Source: Zhenhengia yiwuensis
Lineage (GTDB): Bacteria > Bacillota > Clostridia > Lachnospirales > Cellulosilyticaceae
Assembly (NCBI RefSeq): GCF_014384995.1
Contig: NZ_JACRSY010000028.1
Span: 1-42,436 of the forward strand
Direction: 5' to 3'
Length of the DNA: 42,436 nucleotides
Shown here one piece after another: positions 7,055 to 14,397 of this stretch (position 1 is its first letter; the number at the start of each line of letters is the position of its first letter). The notes under the pieces are model-generated. The model had not been told where the DNA came from. It saw nothing but the letters and a program-made list of their open reading frames with translations, and did not search any database. Both the position numbers and the translations under genes were made by a program.

Positions 7055-7807
7055 TTAGCCGAATCTTCCAGTAATGTAGTCTTCTGTACGTTTATCTTCC
7101 GGTTGGTCAAATAATTTATCTGTTGGGCCTACTTCTACTAATTCTCCTAATAAGAAGAATGCTGTACGGTCAGAAATACGTGCTGCCTGCTGCATATTAT
7201 GGGTAACAATAACGATTGTATATTGCTTTTTAAGTTCATTAATAAGGTCTTCTATTTTTAGTGTTGAAATAGGGTCAAGTGCAGAAGTTGGTTCATCCAT
7301 CAGTAAAATTTCTGGATTCATAGCAATACTTCTTGCAATGCAAATACGTTGCTGTTGTCCACCAGAAAGGCTAATAGCATTCTTTTTAAGCTTATCTTTA
7401 ACTTCATCCCAAATCGCAGCCTTTTTTAAACTGTCTTCTACAATAGCATCAAGGTCTGCTTTCTTTTTAATACCTTGCATACGTGGTCCGTAAGCAATAT
7501 TATCATAAATACTCATTGGGAAAGGATTTGGTTTTTGGAATACCATCCCTACTCCTTTTCTAAGTTCAATAGGATCCATACTGAAAATATCTTGCTCATT
7601 ATAAGTAATGCTACCTTCTACTTTTGTTCCTTCCACTAAGTCACTCATACGATTTAAAATACGTAAAAAAGTAGATTTTCCACATCCTGATGGTCCAATA
7701 AATGCTAAAACTTCATTTTTAACTACATCTATATTTATGTTTTTTAAAGCTTTAAAATCACCATAGTAAAAGGATAAGTCACGTGCTTTAATGATTTTAT
7801 TTGCCAT
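7055..7807 (-). CDS. pstB: Phosphate ABC transporter ATPase
   Basis: 250 residues. Walker A GPSGCGKST (near residue 39), Q-loop in GMVFQKPNPFPMSIYDNIAYGPR, the ABC signature LSGGQQQR, Walker B ILLMDEPTSALDP and the switch histidine in IVIVTHNMQQAARISDR are all intact. The FQKPNPFPMSI block is characteristic of PstB among ABC ATPases. It powers phosphate import through PstA/PstC at the inner face of the membrane. Its ATG overlaps the pstA end by 11 bases, which supports translational coupling. Confidence 0.97.
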   Translation of the reverse strand: MANKIIKARDLSFYYGDFKALKNINIDVVKNEVLAFIGPSGCGKSTFLRILNRMSDLVEGTKVEGSITYNEQDIFSMDPIELRKGVGMVFQKPNPFPMSIYDNIAYGPRMQGIKKKADLDAIVEDSLKKAAIWDEVKDKLKKNAISLSGGQQQRICIARSIAMNPEILLMDEPTSALDPISTLKIEDLINELKKQYTIVIVTHNMQQAARISDRTAFFLLGELVEVGPTDKLFDQPEDKRTEDYITGRFG

Positions 7808-8579
7808 TTTTCATCTTCCTTCCGATCACATAAGTTAATAGGTTAAGTCCAAGTACTACCATTAATAAAACTATAGCTGTACCATAAGCCTGCTCTAATG
7901 AAATACCTTCTTTAGCTAACATATAAAGGTGAACTGATAAAGTTCTACCTGATTCCATTACATTTCCTGGTACTCTAAATACCATACCTGCTGTTAAGTA
8001 AATTGCAGCCGTTTCACCAATAATACGCCCTGTACTAAATACAATTCCTGCTAAAATACCAGGTACTGCACTTGGTAAAACAACTTTCATAATAGTTGAA
8101 AATTTAGAGGCCCCTAATGCAAGAGACCCTTCTCTATAACTAAGTGGCACTGTCTTTAAAGCTTCCTCTGTTGTTTTTACAACTGTTGGAAGTATCATAA
8201 GAGCTACTGTAAGTCCACCTGCTAAGATGGAATAACCAAGTTTAAGTTGTGTAACGAAGAACATCATGCCGAATAATCCGAATAGAATTGAAGGGACCGC
8301 CGCTAAACATTCTGTTGAAAATCTAATACCTTTTACAAACTTAGATGGTTTGGCATATTCATTAAGGTAAATGGCTGTTCCCATCCCGATTGGTACAGCT
8401 ATAACTAAACCAATTACAACCATATATATTGTTGTAATGATAGCTGGCATAAGGCCTATTAAATCCACATTTCCAATGCCTTTAATAAAGATATAAGACA
8501 AAATCCAAATCAGCATGCCAAAAGTTGAAAAGGCAATAATTCCTAAGAGACTATAGAGTATTTTTTCCTTTGCTTTCAC
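7797..8579 (-). CDS. pstA: Phosphate ABC transporter permease PstA
   Basis: 260 residues with six predicted membrane helices and the permease EAA-type loop (EEALKTVPLSYREGSLALGASKFSTIMKVVLPSAVPGI), which contacts PstB. The start is a GTG at 8579, supported by AAGGAG 8 bases upstream; this makes the gene overlap pstC by 29 bases. PstA forms the membrane channel with PstC. All features are ordinary for the family. Confidence 0.95.
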   Translation of the reverse strand: MKAKEKILYSLLGIIAFSTFGMLIWILSYIFIKGIGNVDLIGLMPAIITTIYMVVIGLVIAVPIGMGTAIYLNEYAKPSKFVKGIRFSTECLAAVPSILFGLFGMMFFVTQLKLGYSILAGGLTVALMILPTVVKTTEEALKTVPLSYREGSLALGASKFSTIMKVVLPSAVPGILAGIVFSTGRIIGETAAIYLTAGMVFRVPGNVMESGRTLSVHLYMLAKEGISLEQAYGTAIVLLMVVLGLNLLTYVIGRKMKNGK

Positions 8580-9432
8580 GGCGTTCTCTCCTTTCTGTAC
8601 GAGTATTAAGCATGTGCATTGCTAAGTTAATAGCAATAATGAGAACAAATAAAACCATACCTGTTGCAAAAAGTGCCTGTTGATGGACACCTGATGCATA
8701 GCCCATTTCTATAGCAATATTAGCTGTAAGCGTTCTAACTGGGTCAGTAATACTTTGTGGGAGTAACGCTGTATTACCTGCTACTAAAATAACTGCCATT
8801 GTTTCCCCAAGAGCACGCCCAATGGCTAAAATAATTCCAGCAAGTGTTCCTGAACTTGCCGCTTTAAGCTGTACTTTGAAAATATATTGAAGTCTACTTG
8901 ATCCCAATGCAAGGGCACCTTCTTTATATTCATTTGGTACAGCCCTTAAACTTACTTCTGTCATACGAATAACAGTTGGCAGTACCATAAGGGCTAAAAT
9001 AAAGATTACAGCAAGCAAACTACTTCCTGCACCTTTACCACCCCAAAGATCATTGATAAGTGGTACAACTACCATAAGTCCCCAGAAACCATAAATAACT
9101 GAAGGAATACCAGCCAGCAAATCTACTGCTGCTGATAATAATGCTGCAAGTTTAGCTGGTAGGAGCTCCACTAGAACGATGGCTGTACTCACACCTACAA
9201 TGATTGCAATAACCATAGCGCCTATTGTAGCGTATAAACTTGCTACAAGCATTGGGAATATCCCAAAAATCTCACCTGATGGCATCCAGTTCTTGCCTGT
9301 TAAAAATGCCCATAAGCTTGTATGTTTAAAAAAAGGGAGCCCGTTAGCTATAATATAGACTCCCATAAATGCAACCACTGTCATAGTCAGTGCTGCAAAA
9401 CACCAGAATACTTTCTTCATTACTTTATCCAT
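8551..9432 (-). CDS. pstC: Phosphate ABC transporter permease PstC
   Basis: 293 residues with six predicted membrane helices. The loop TEVSLRAVPNEYKEGALALGSSRLQYIFKVQLKAASSGTLAGIILAIGRALGETMAVILVAGN is the conserved PstC/PstA cytoplasmic loop and following helix, including GRALGETMAV. The C-terminus is a basic tail (NTRTERRERRESKGKN) that reaches into the pstA start region. AGGTGAT precedes the ATG. It pairs with PstA in the phosphate import complex. Confidence 0.95.
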   Translation of the reverse strand: MDKVMKKVFWCFAALTMTVVAFMGVYIIANGLPFFKHTSLWAFLTGKNWMPSGEIFGIFPMLVASLYATIGAMVIAIIVGVSTAIVLVELLPAKLAALLSAAVDLLAGIPSVIYGFWGLMVVVPLINDLWGGKGAGSSLLAVIFILALMVLPTVIRMTEVSLRAVPNEYKEGALALGSSRLQYIFKVQLKAASSGTLAGIILAIGRALGETMAVILVAGNTALLPQSITDPVRTLTANIAIEMGYASGVHQQALFATGMVLFVLIIAINLAMHMLNTRTERRERRESKGKNTL

Positions 9433-9481
9433 ATTTGATCACCTTATCTCTCTCTTTGCAAGGTCTATTACTACAAAGGTC

Positions 9482-10369
9482 TTATTTTACTGAGATATAT
9501 TTTTCACTTACAATTTCTTGACCTTCATCACCTAAGATGAACTCTAAGAAGTCTTTTGTTGTTTGTGTACCATCTTTATGTGTAATAACAAGAAGTGGTC
9601 TAGAAACACTGTACTCACCATTTTTAACTGTTTCAACTGTTGGCATAACATCATTTACACTGATTGCTTTAACTGTGTCATCAATGAAACCTAATGATAC
9701 GAAACCAATTGAACCTTCTTTAGAAGCTACTGTTGCTTTGATTGTACCATTACCTTCTGCTACAAGTGCACCTTGAGAGATTGAAGATACTTTTTTACCA
9801 TCGATTTCTTGTTGAAGACCGAGAATTTCTTCAAATGCACTACGTGTACCTGAACCATCTTCACGTGTTACAACGATGATATCTGCATCAGCACCACCAA
9901 CTTCACTCCAGTTAGTAATTGTACCTTCAAAGATACCTTTAACTTGTTCACTTGTTAAGTTTTCTACGCCATTTGCTGGGTTAACTACTATAGCAATACC
10001 ATCGTATGCAATTGTTGTTACTTCAAGGTCATCACTTTGCTCTGAATCTTTAAGTTCACGTGAAACCATACCTATATCTGCAGTCCCATCTGCTGCCGCT
10101 TTAACACCTGCTGATGAACCTACACCTTGTACTTCAACAACTACATTCGGCTCAATTTCTTTATATTTATTTGCTAACTCTTCCATTGGCACTGCTACTG
10201 TCGTAGAACCAACTGCTACAATTTTGCTGCTTTCTGTTTTTGCAGGAGCTGATCCGTCTGCTGCGTTGCCCGCATTTGCAGCTGCATTACCTGCACCTGA
10301 TGCACATCCTGTTAACATTGCCATTCCGAGTACTGTTATACCTAATATTCTAAATAATTTATTTTTCAT
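9482..10369 (-). CDS. pstS: Phosphate-binding lipoprotein PstS
   Basis: 295 residues. The signal peptide ends in the lipobox LTGC (Cys22), followed by an Ala/Gly/Asn-rich linker. The mature protein opens with VAVGSTTVAVPMEELANKYKE, the phosphate-binding GST loop of PstS, and has further ligand-loop residues in VGSSAGVKAAADGTADIGMVSRELK and TREDGSGTRSAFEEIL. It captures phosphate outside the cell and hands it to PstCA. It is first in the operon, 49 bases before pstC, with the Pho boxes upstream. The leader's GGGGG serves as ribosome binding site. Confidence 0.96.
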   Translation of the reverse strand: MKNKLFRILGITVLGMAMLTGCASGAGNAAANAGNAADGSAPAKTESSKIVAVGSTTVAVPMEELANKYKEIEPNVVVEVQGVGSSAGVKAAADGTADIGMVSRELKDSEQSDDLEVTTIAYDGIAIVVNPANGVENLTSEQVKGIFEGTITNWSEVGGADADIIVVTREDGSGTRSAFEEILGLQQEIDGKKVSSISQGALVAEGNGTIKATVASKEGSIGFVSLGFIDDTVKAISVNDVMPTVETVKNGEYSVSRPLLVITHKDGTQTTKDFLEFILGDEGQEIVSEKYISVK

Positions 10370-10439
10370 TTTTTATTGCCCCCTTATTTAATTTACAAGC
10401 ATAGGATAGAACCCTAATGTTCAAAACATATTTGGCTTA

Positions 10440-10456
10440 TGTTAAATCTATGTTAA
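10440..10456 (-). promoter_or_regulatory. Tandem Pho boxes upstream of pstS
   Basis: On the minus strand TTAACA occurs at 10456-10451 and again at 10445-10440, an 11-base period, as direct repeats with a 5-base spacer. This is the PhoP recognition pattern of Bacillus-type Pho regulons. A possible -10 (TATCCT at 10408-10403 or TATGCT at 10403-10398) follows, without a good -35, as often seen at activated promoters. Phosphate-starvation induction by PhoP is inferred. Confidence 0.72.
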
Positions 10457-10473
10457 ATCTGCTATTTACACAC

Positions 10474-10530
10474 ACCAAAAAAGGCGCCTTAGGGAGGCGC
10501 CTTGATTTCTTCTGTTTATATTTTATACAA
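10474..10530. repeat. Direct repeat copy A (terminator segment)
   Basis: This 57-base segment (ACCAAAAAAGGCGCC...TATACAA) recurs at 11529-11587 in the same orientation with only a few changes and small indels. The two copies flank the Gln-rich repeat gene. Confidence 0.8.
10477..10501 (-). terminator. Terminator downstream of the Gln-rich gene
   Basis: GGCGCC-based stem at 10483-10501 (GGCGCCTTAGGGAGGCGCC), followed on the minus strand by six T (10482-10477). It stops transcripts of the repeat-protein gene before the pst promoter. Confidence 0.85.
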
Positions 10531-10631
10531 TTCTTATATACTTCTTCTTATATTTGTGTCATTAACTAGATTATCAAAATTTTACTAGATCAGACTTTTA
10601 TCTTTACCTTGTTCAGCTGTACCACCTGTTC

Positions 10632-11342
10632 TTATTTCTCCTGCTCCTGTTTCACACTCGTTTCGGATACTTGAACCGGTATCCCTACTTGCACAGGAGT
10701 TACATCGGTATCAGGGTCTGCATTAGATTTTGAACCACCAACATTAATACGAATTGTAAATCTATTATCTACTGTGCTAGTACTTGGGGTATTTATACTA
10801 GTTCTTTCTGTATCATTTTGTGAAGTTGCTTGCCCCTGAAGCTGAGCTTGAGCCTGAGCCGTAAGTTGTGCCTGAAGTTGAGCCTGGGCATTGAGTTGAG
10901 CTTGTAGCTGAGCTTGATTCTGCTCAACTGCTTGTAATTGGTTCTGAAGCTGGGCTTGAAGTTGGGCCTGAGCATTGAGTTGAGCTTGTAGCTGAGCTTG
11001 ATTCTGCTCAACTGCTTGTAATTGTGCCTGAAGCTGAGCTTGTAGTTGGGCCTGAGCATTGAGTTGAGCTTGGAGCTGAGCTTGATTCTGCTCAACTGCT
11101 TGTAATTGTGCCTGAAGTTGAGCTTGAAGTTGGGCTTGGGCCTGAAGTTGAGCTTGAACTTGAGCCTGGAATTGTTCTTGCCTTTGTTCCATTTCTTGTA
11201 ACTGAGCTTGAACTTGAGCTTGGAATTGTTCTTGTCGCTGTTCTAATCTAGTAAGTCGGATATCAACATCTTTCACTTGAGAGCAACAATTTCTACTTTC
11301 GTAATCATAATCGTAGTCATCATAATAACAATCTTTTCTCAT
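10632..11342 (-). CDS. Gln/Ala/Leu-rich coiled-coil repeat protein
   Basis: 236 residues, not a recognised family. Residues 1-22 are acidic, Tyr- and Cys-rich (MRKDCYYDDYDYDYESRNCC). Residues ~23-170 form a near-continuous heptad-like Gln/Ala/Leu helix. It contains two 18-residue units around EQRQEQFQAQVQAQLQ and then three 28-residue units (68-95, 96-123, 124-151) that differ at few positions. 28 residues equal four heptads, so a long coiled coil is likely. Residues ~171-236 are polar, with a short FTIRINVGG strand. There is no signal peptide or membrane helix. The N-terminal Cys pair could cross-link the protein. Location (a spore-surface or cytoplasmic filament, for example) is not shown. 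GAGGGG precedes the ATG. Confidence 0.75.
   Translation of the reverse strand: MRKDCYYDDYDYDYESRNCCSQVKDVDIRLTRLEQRQEQFQAQVQAQLQEMEQRQEQFQAQVQAQLQAQAQLQAQLQAQLQAVEQNQAQLQAQLNAQAQLQAQLQAQLQAVEQNQAQLQAQLNAQAQLQAQLQNQLQAVEQNQAQLQAQLNAQAQLQAQLTAQAQAQLQGQATSQNDTERTSINTPSTSTVDNRFTIRINVGGSKSNADPDTDVTPVQVGIPVQVSETSVKQEQEK
10890..11141. repeat. Three tandem 84-bp coding repeats
   Basis: Units 10890-10973, 10974-11057 and 11058-11141 are in register and start at each ATTGAGTTGAGCTTG. Each encodes 28 residues of the coiled-coil protein. High base identity between copies suggests recent duplication or ongoing homogenisation, so copy number may vary between strains. Confidence 0.88.
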
Positions 11343-11528
11343 TGATAAACCCCTCTCTTATTATATACTAACACTATATACTATTCCTTTTTAATCTATA
11401 AGTTTACAATTTTCTGTTTTTTATTTCGAAATGCCCTAATATTTTTCGATAAATTACTTTAAGATCTTTCTTACAAAAATAAAGAATATAGTATGTATTT
11501 AATAGCCTTACTTATTCCCCATTTAAAA

Positions 11529-11587
11529 ACCAAAAAAGGCGCCTTGGGGAGGGCGCCTTTCTTGCTTCCGTTTATATTTTTATACAA
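11529..11587. repeat. Direct repeat copy B (terminator segment)
   Basis: Matches copy A (10474-10530) from ACCAAAAAAGGCGCC through GTTTATATTTTTATACAA, in the same orientation. Differences are TTAGGGAGG versus TTGGGGAGGG and a few bases in the middle. Confidence 0.8.
11532..11557 (-). terminator. Terminator downstream of the CPBP gene
   Basis: Stem GGCGCC(11538-11543)...GGCGCC(11552-11557), followed on the minus strand by six T. It lies about 205 bases beyond the CPBP stop and upstream of the repeat-protein gene. Confidence 0.78.
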
Positions 11588-11761
11588 ACTGAAAAAGGGA
11601 TAATAATATGGGGAGATTTTAATTTAGAGTGAGTATGTAGCGTCGATTGTTAGGGAAGATTTCTGCTACATATCTTCTCTTCACGTATTATTATGCCTTG
11701 GATATTTTAACAAACTATGACGCACTGTCTAATAAATTAAGAACTTTTTATAAAGAAATCT

Positions 11762-12652
11762 TTATCTATTATGTTTACTTAATTGTCTTACTAACACCAG
11801 ACTAGCAAGGATAAAAAATAAAGTAGTAAGTAGGCTCCCTTCAAGTCCAAAGGCTCCTCCTGACCAAATTGTATCCGCTTGTATAACTGTCTTAAAGAGA
11901 CTTACGTCCATCATATTACCACTTATAGAAATCCCAAATACATTCCCTTGTAATAAATTCCATGCCGTATGGAACCCAAAGGCTCCCCATAGATTACCAT
12001 CTTTTAATACTATCAACATAAGGGCTAAACCACATAATAGAATGTTAATTAAACTAATGGCATTAATACCATTATTGCCTAAGTGTAGAAGTGCAAAAAC
12101 AATAGCTGGTATAATAATCCCTTTATAAACATCATAGCGTGCTGTAATAGCCTGAAACATAAAGCCCCTTAGAAACAGTTCTTCTGCCGCCCCTTGAATA
12201 ATCCAAGCTATTAAAATGATTAAAATAATACCAAATAAGTGAACGCCTCTATTAATTTGAATAGGGCTAATCGTAAGTTCTCCTTTAAATTGTAAAAAGC
12301 TAATAATCGCTACTATTCCTAAAAAGGCTATACCTGCTCCTTTAAAATAACTTACTACCGCTTTCTCTTTAAATAAGCCTATACTTCTCCAGTTTTTTCC
12401 TTGTACTTTGCACATGAATAGTACTACAATGGCTCCTGCTAATGCAAAAGATACTGCATATTGAAAATACTGCATATATATCCTAAATAAGCTCTCTTCT
12501 AGATTATTAAACAATAATGAGCCTATGAGTTCGCTTAGTACATTACCTATAGATAATGTTAGCGTAAATAAAAAAGGCATCATAATAATAGAAGCTAAGC
12601 TGGGCTTATTCCCTTCATAAGATGCTTGTACCATTCTATTGTTCTCTAACAT
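11762..12652 (-). CDS. CPBP-family intramembrane metalloprotease (CAAX protease/Abi-like)
   Basis: 296 residues with about eight membrane helices. The three catalytic motifs of the family are present: EELFLRGF (EExxxR) near residue 157, FALLHLG (FxxxH) near 187, and GFHTAWN (HxxxN) near 226. These side chains bind metal for peptide cleavage inside the membrane in Rce1-type relatives. Bacterial members have been tied to bacteriocin self-immunity or membrane-protein processing, but the substrate here is unknown. AAGGAGG precedes the ATG. It follows yajC by 32 bases, yet a strong terminator lies in that gap, so it may have reduced or separate transcription. Confidence 0.88.
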   Translation of the reverse strand: MLENNRMVQASYEGNKPSLASIIMMPFLFTLTLSIGNVLSELIGSLLFNNLEESLFRIYMQYFQYAVSFALAGAIVVLFMCKVQGKNWRSIGLFKEKAVVSYFKGAGIAFLGIVAIISFLQFKGELTISPIQINRGVHLFGIILIILIAWIIQGAAEELFLRGFMFQAITARYDVYKGIIIPAIVFALLHLGNNGINAISLINILLCGLALMLIVLKDGNLWGAFGFHTAWNLLQGNVFGISISGNMMDVSLFKTVIQADTIWSGGAFGLEGSLLTTLFFILASLVLVRQLSKHNR

Positions 12653-12672
12653 CTCTATCCTCCTTAATAAAA

Positions 12673-12703
12673 AGACGAGGATGATTATTCCTCATCCTCG
12701 TCT
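12673..12703 (-). terminator. Terminator overlapping the end of yajC
   Basis: Minus strand AGACGAGGATGA (12703-12692) pairs with TCATCCTCGTCT (12684-12673), 12 bp perfect, with the stop codon in the loop and T5 after. The 5' arm is the coding sequence for the acidic YajC tail. Confidence 0.82.
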
Positions 12704-13074
12704 TCGTATTCACCATCTTCATATTCATCATCTTCGTATTCATCTTCATCATCTACTGGTTCAGATGCTTTTGCGATAGTAAGGTTTGGTGCTGCTACTG
12801 CCGCTACCGCTACTTGTTTAACTGGAATACGAACACTTTTGTTAAGACCAAGTTCAATGATAAATAAGTCGTTGATAATGTCTACAACTTTACCATAAAT
12901 TCCTGTGTTTAATAAAACTTCATCGCCTACTTTAATAGAGCTTTGCATGTCTGCAACTTGTTTGTCTCTTTTCTTTTGTGGACGAATGATTAAGAAGTAC
13001 ATAATTACGAAGAAAAATCCAAGATAAAGTACTGTTGACATAAGCATTCCGCCTGTTGAAGCTGTTGGTGCCAT
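12685..13074 (-). CDS. yajC: Preprotein translocase accessory subunit YajC
   Basis: 129 residues from the ATG at 13074, chosen because GGAGGAG lies 6 bases before it; an in-frame ATG at 13089 overlaps the tgt stop and has no proper site. One membrane helix (TVLYLGFFFVIMYFLIIRPQKKRDKQ) is followed by the YajC domain (MQSSIKVGDEVLLNTGIYGKVVDIINDLFIIELG). YajC associates with SecDF-YidC in protein export. The C-terminus is a run of Asp/Glu/Tyr (EDEYEDDEYEDGEYEDEDEE), longer than typical. The tgt-yajC order is conserved across bacteria. Confidence 0.94.
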   Translation of the reverse strand: MAPTASTGGMLMSTVLYLGFFFVIMYFLIIRPQKKRDKQVADMQSSIKVGDEVLLNTGIYGKVVDIINDLFIIELGLNKSVRIPVKQVAVAAVAAPNLTIAKASEPVDDEDEYEDDEYEDGEYEDEDEE

Positions 13075-13088
13075 AATAGTCTCCTCCA

Positions 13089-14222
13089 TTAATTGTTATT
13101 TTGTTTATATCCTTCTAGACGCATTTTCTTGTATTTAGCAAATTCACCTTTGTCTAATGCATCTCGAATTTCAGTCATTAAGTTGTTGAAATAGTAAAGG
13201 TTGTGAATAACACAAAGTCTCATACCAAGCATCTCTTTTGCTTTAAGAAGGTGTCTGATATATGCTCTACTATATTTCTGACAGGTTGGACATCCACACT
13301 CTTCACTAATTGGACTCATATCTTTTTCGAATTTTTGATTGAAAAGATTTATCTTACCGTGGTTTGTATAAACATGCCCATGACGTCCGTTACGTGCTGG
13401 AAGCACGCAGTCAAAGAAATCAATCCCGCGATCAACAGCTTCTAAAATATTTTCTGGTGTACCAACACCCATTAAATAAGTTGGTTTATTTTGTGGTAAG
13501 TAGGGTACAACTGCCTCTAATACATTGTACATATCTTCATGGCTCTCACCTACTGCAAGTCCACCTACAGCATAACCTGGAAGGTCAAACTCACGAATAA
13601 CTTTAGCATGTTCAATACGTATATCTGGTAAAATACCACCTTGGTTAATACCAAAGAGCATTTGTTTTTTATTAATTGTATCCTCTAGGCTGTTTAAACG
13701 ATTCATTTCTGCCATACAACGTTTAAGCCATCTTGTAGTACGTTCTACGGAAGGAATAATATATTCCCTATCAGCAAGTGCTGGTGGACATTCATCAAAG
13801 GCCATAGCAATTGTTGAAGCAATGTTTGACTGAATTTGCATACTCTCTTCTGGTCCCATAAAAATTTTGCGTCCATCAATATGAGATGAGAAGTACACGC
13901 CTTCTTCTTTAATCTTACGCATAGCCGCTAAAGAAAATACTTGGAACCCACCTGAATCTGTAAGAATCGGCTTGTCCCAAACCATGAACTTATGAAGACC
14001 ACCAAGCTCTTTAATCACCTTGTCACCAGGTCTTAAATGCAAGTGGTACGTATTGGATAAAGCTACTTGTGTATTAATATTATGAAGGTCATCCGCGCTT
14101 AATGCCCCTTTAATGGCAGCTACTGTTGCTACATTCATGAATACAGGTGTTTCAATTGTTCCATGCACAGTATGGAATCTACCACGTTTCGCGCGTCCTT
14201 CTACTTTTAGTAATTCGTACAT
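13089..14222 (-). CDS. tgt: tRNA-guanine transglycosylase
   Basis: 377 residues, normal for bacterial Tgt. It exchanges G34 in tRNAs with GUN anticodons for preQ1, on the way to queuosine. Visible motifs: LTDSGGFQVFSL with the catalytic aspartate of the TDSGG region, YAVGGLAVGE, DRGIDFFDCVLPARNGRHG with the nucleophile Asp in the 'FDCVLPTR'-type block, and the zinc site CGCPTCQKYSRAYIRHLLKAKEMLGMRLCVIHN. AGGAGACC precedes the ATG. The queA partner is 9 kb away rather than adjacent. Secure. Confidence 0.97.
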   Translation of the reverse strand: MYELLKVEGRAKRGRFHTVHGTIETPVFMNVATVAAIKGALSADDLHNINTQVALSNTYHLHLRPGDKVIKELGGLHKFMVWDKPILTDSGGFQVFSLAAMRKIKEEGVYFSSHIDGRKIFMGPEESMQIQSNIASTIAMAFDECPPALADREYIIPSVERTTRWLKRCMAEMNRLNSLEDTINKKQMLFGINQGGILPDIRIEHAKVIREFDLPGYAVGGLAVGESHEDMYNVLEAVVPYLPQNKPTYLMGVGTPENILEAVDRGIDFFDCVLPARNGRHGHVYTNHGKINLFNQKFEKDMSPISEECGCPTCQKYSRAYIRHLLKAKEMLGMRLCVIHNLYYFNNLMTEIRDALDKGEFAKYKKMRLEGYKQNNN

Positions 14223-14338
14223 TTTAATTAGGTCTCCTATCTGTCATATACTATCATACAGTTTACAAGAAAAAGACGATGATTACAAGAATTCTATCCT
14301 GTATTTTTGTCATTTTTCTATACTTTTAAACGGTCTTA

Positions 14339-14367
14339 TTGAATATAATTACATCATTTGATACAAT
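14339..14367 (+). promoter_or_regulatory. Promoter of aroC
   Basis: TTGAAT (14339-14344), 17-base spacer, TACAAT (14362-14367), 30 bases before the AUG. AAGGAGG at 14383-14389 is the ribosome binding site. Confidence 0.65.
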
Positions 14368-14397
14368 TAAGAAAAATCTAATAAGGAGGCTTAATTT

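Larger units (their letters stand above)
11343..11761. other. AT-rich intergenic region with second terminator
   Basis: 11343-11528 is the AT-rich upstream region of the repeat-protein gene; I could not pick one convincing promoter. 11529-11587 is direct repeat copy B. 11588-11761 shows no convincing reading frame on either strand, only an ATGTAGC...GCTACAT inverted pair (about 11635-11670). It could be a decayed gene 3' of the CPBP gene, but nothing proves it. Confidence 0.4.

Noticed and set aside
9876..10391. 171-residue plus-strand frame opposite pstS
   Set aside because: Antisense to a clear PstS with low-complexity Ser/Pro/Ala content and no ribosome binding site.
10793..11095. 100-residue minus-strand frame (Lys/Leu/Asn-rich)
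   Set aside because: Shadow of the Gln-rich repeat gene in another frame; no ribosome binding site, repeats derive from the real gene.
10890..11141. Three 84-bp direct repeats as a CRISPR-like array or satellite
   Set aside because: They are contiguous, in frame and encode a regular coiled coil; there are no spacers.
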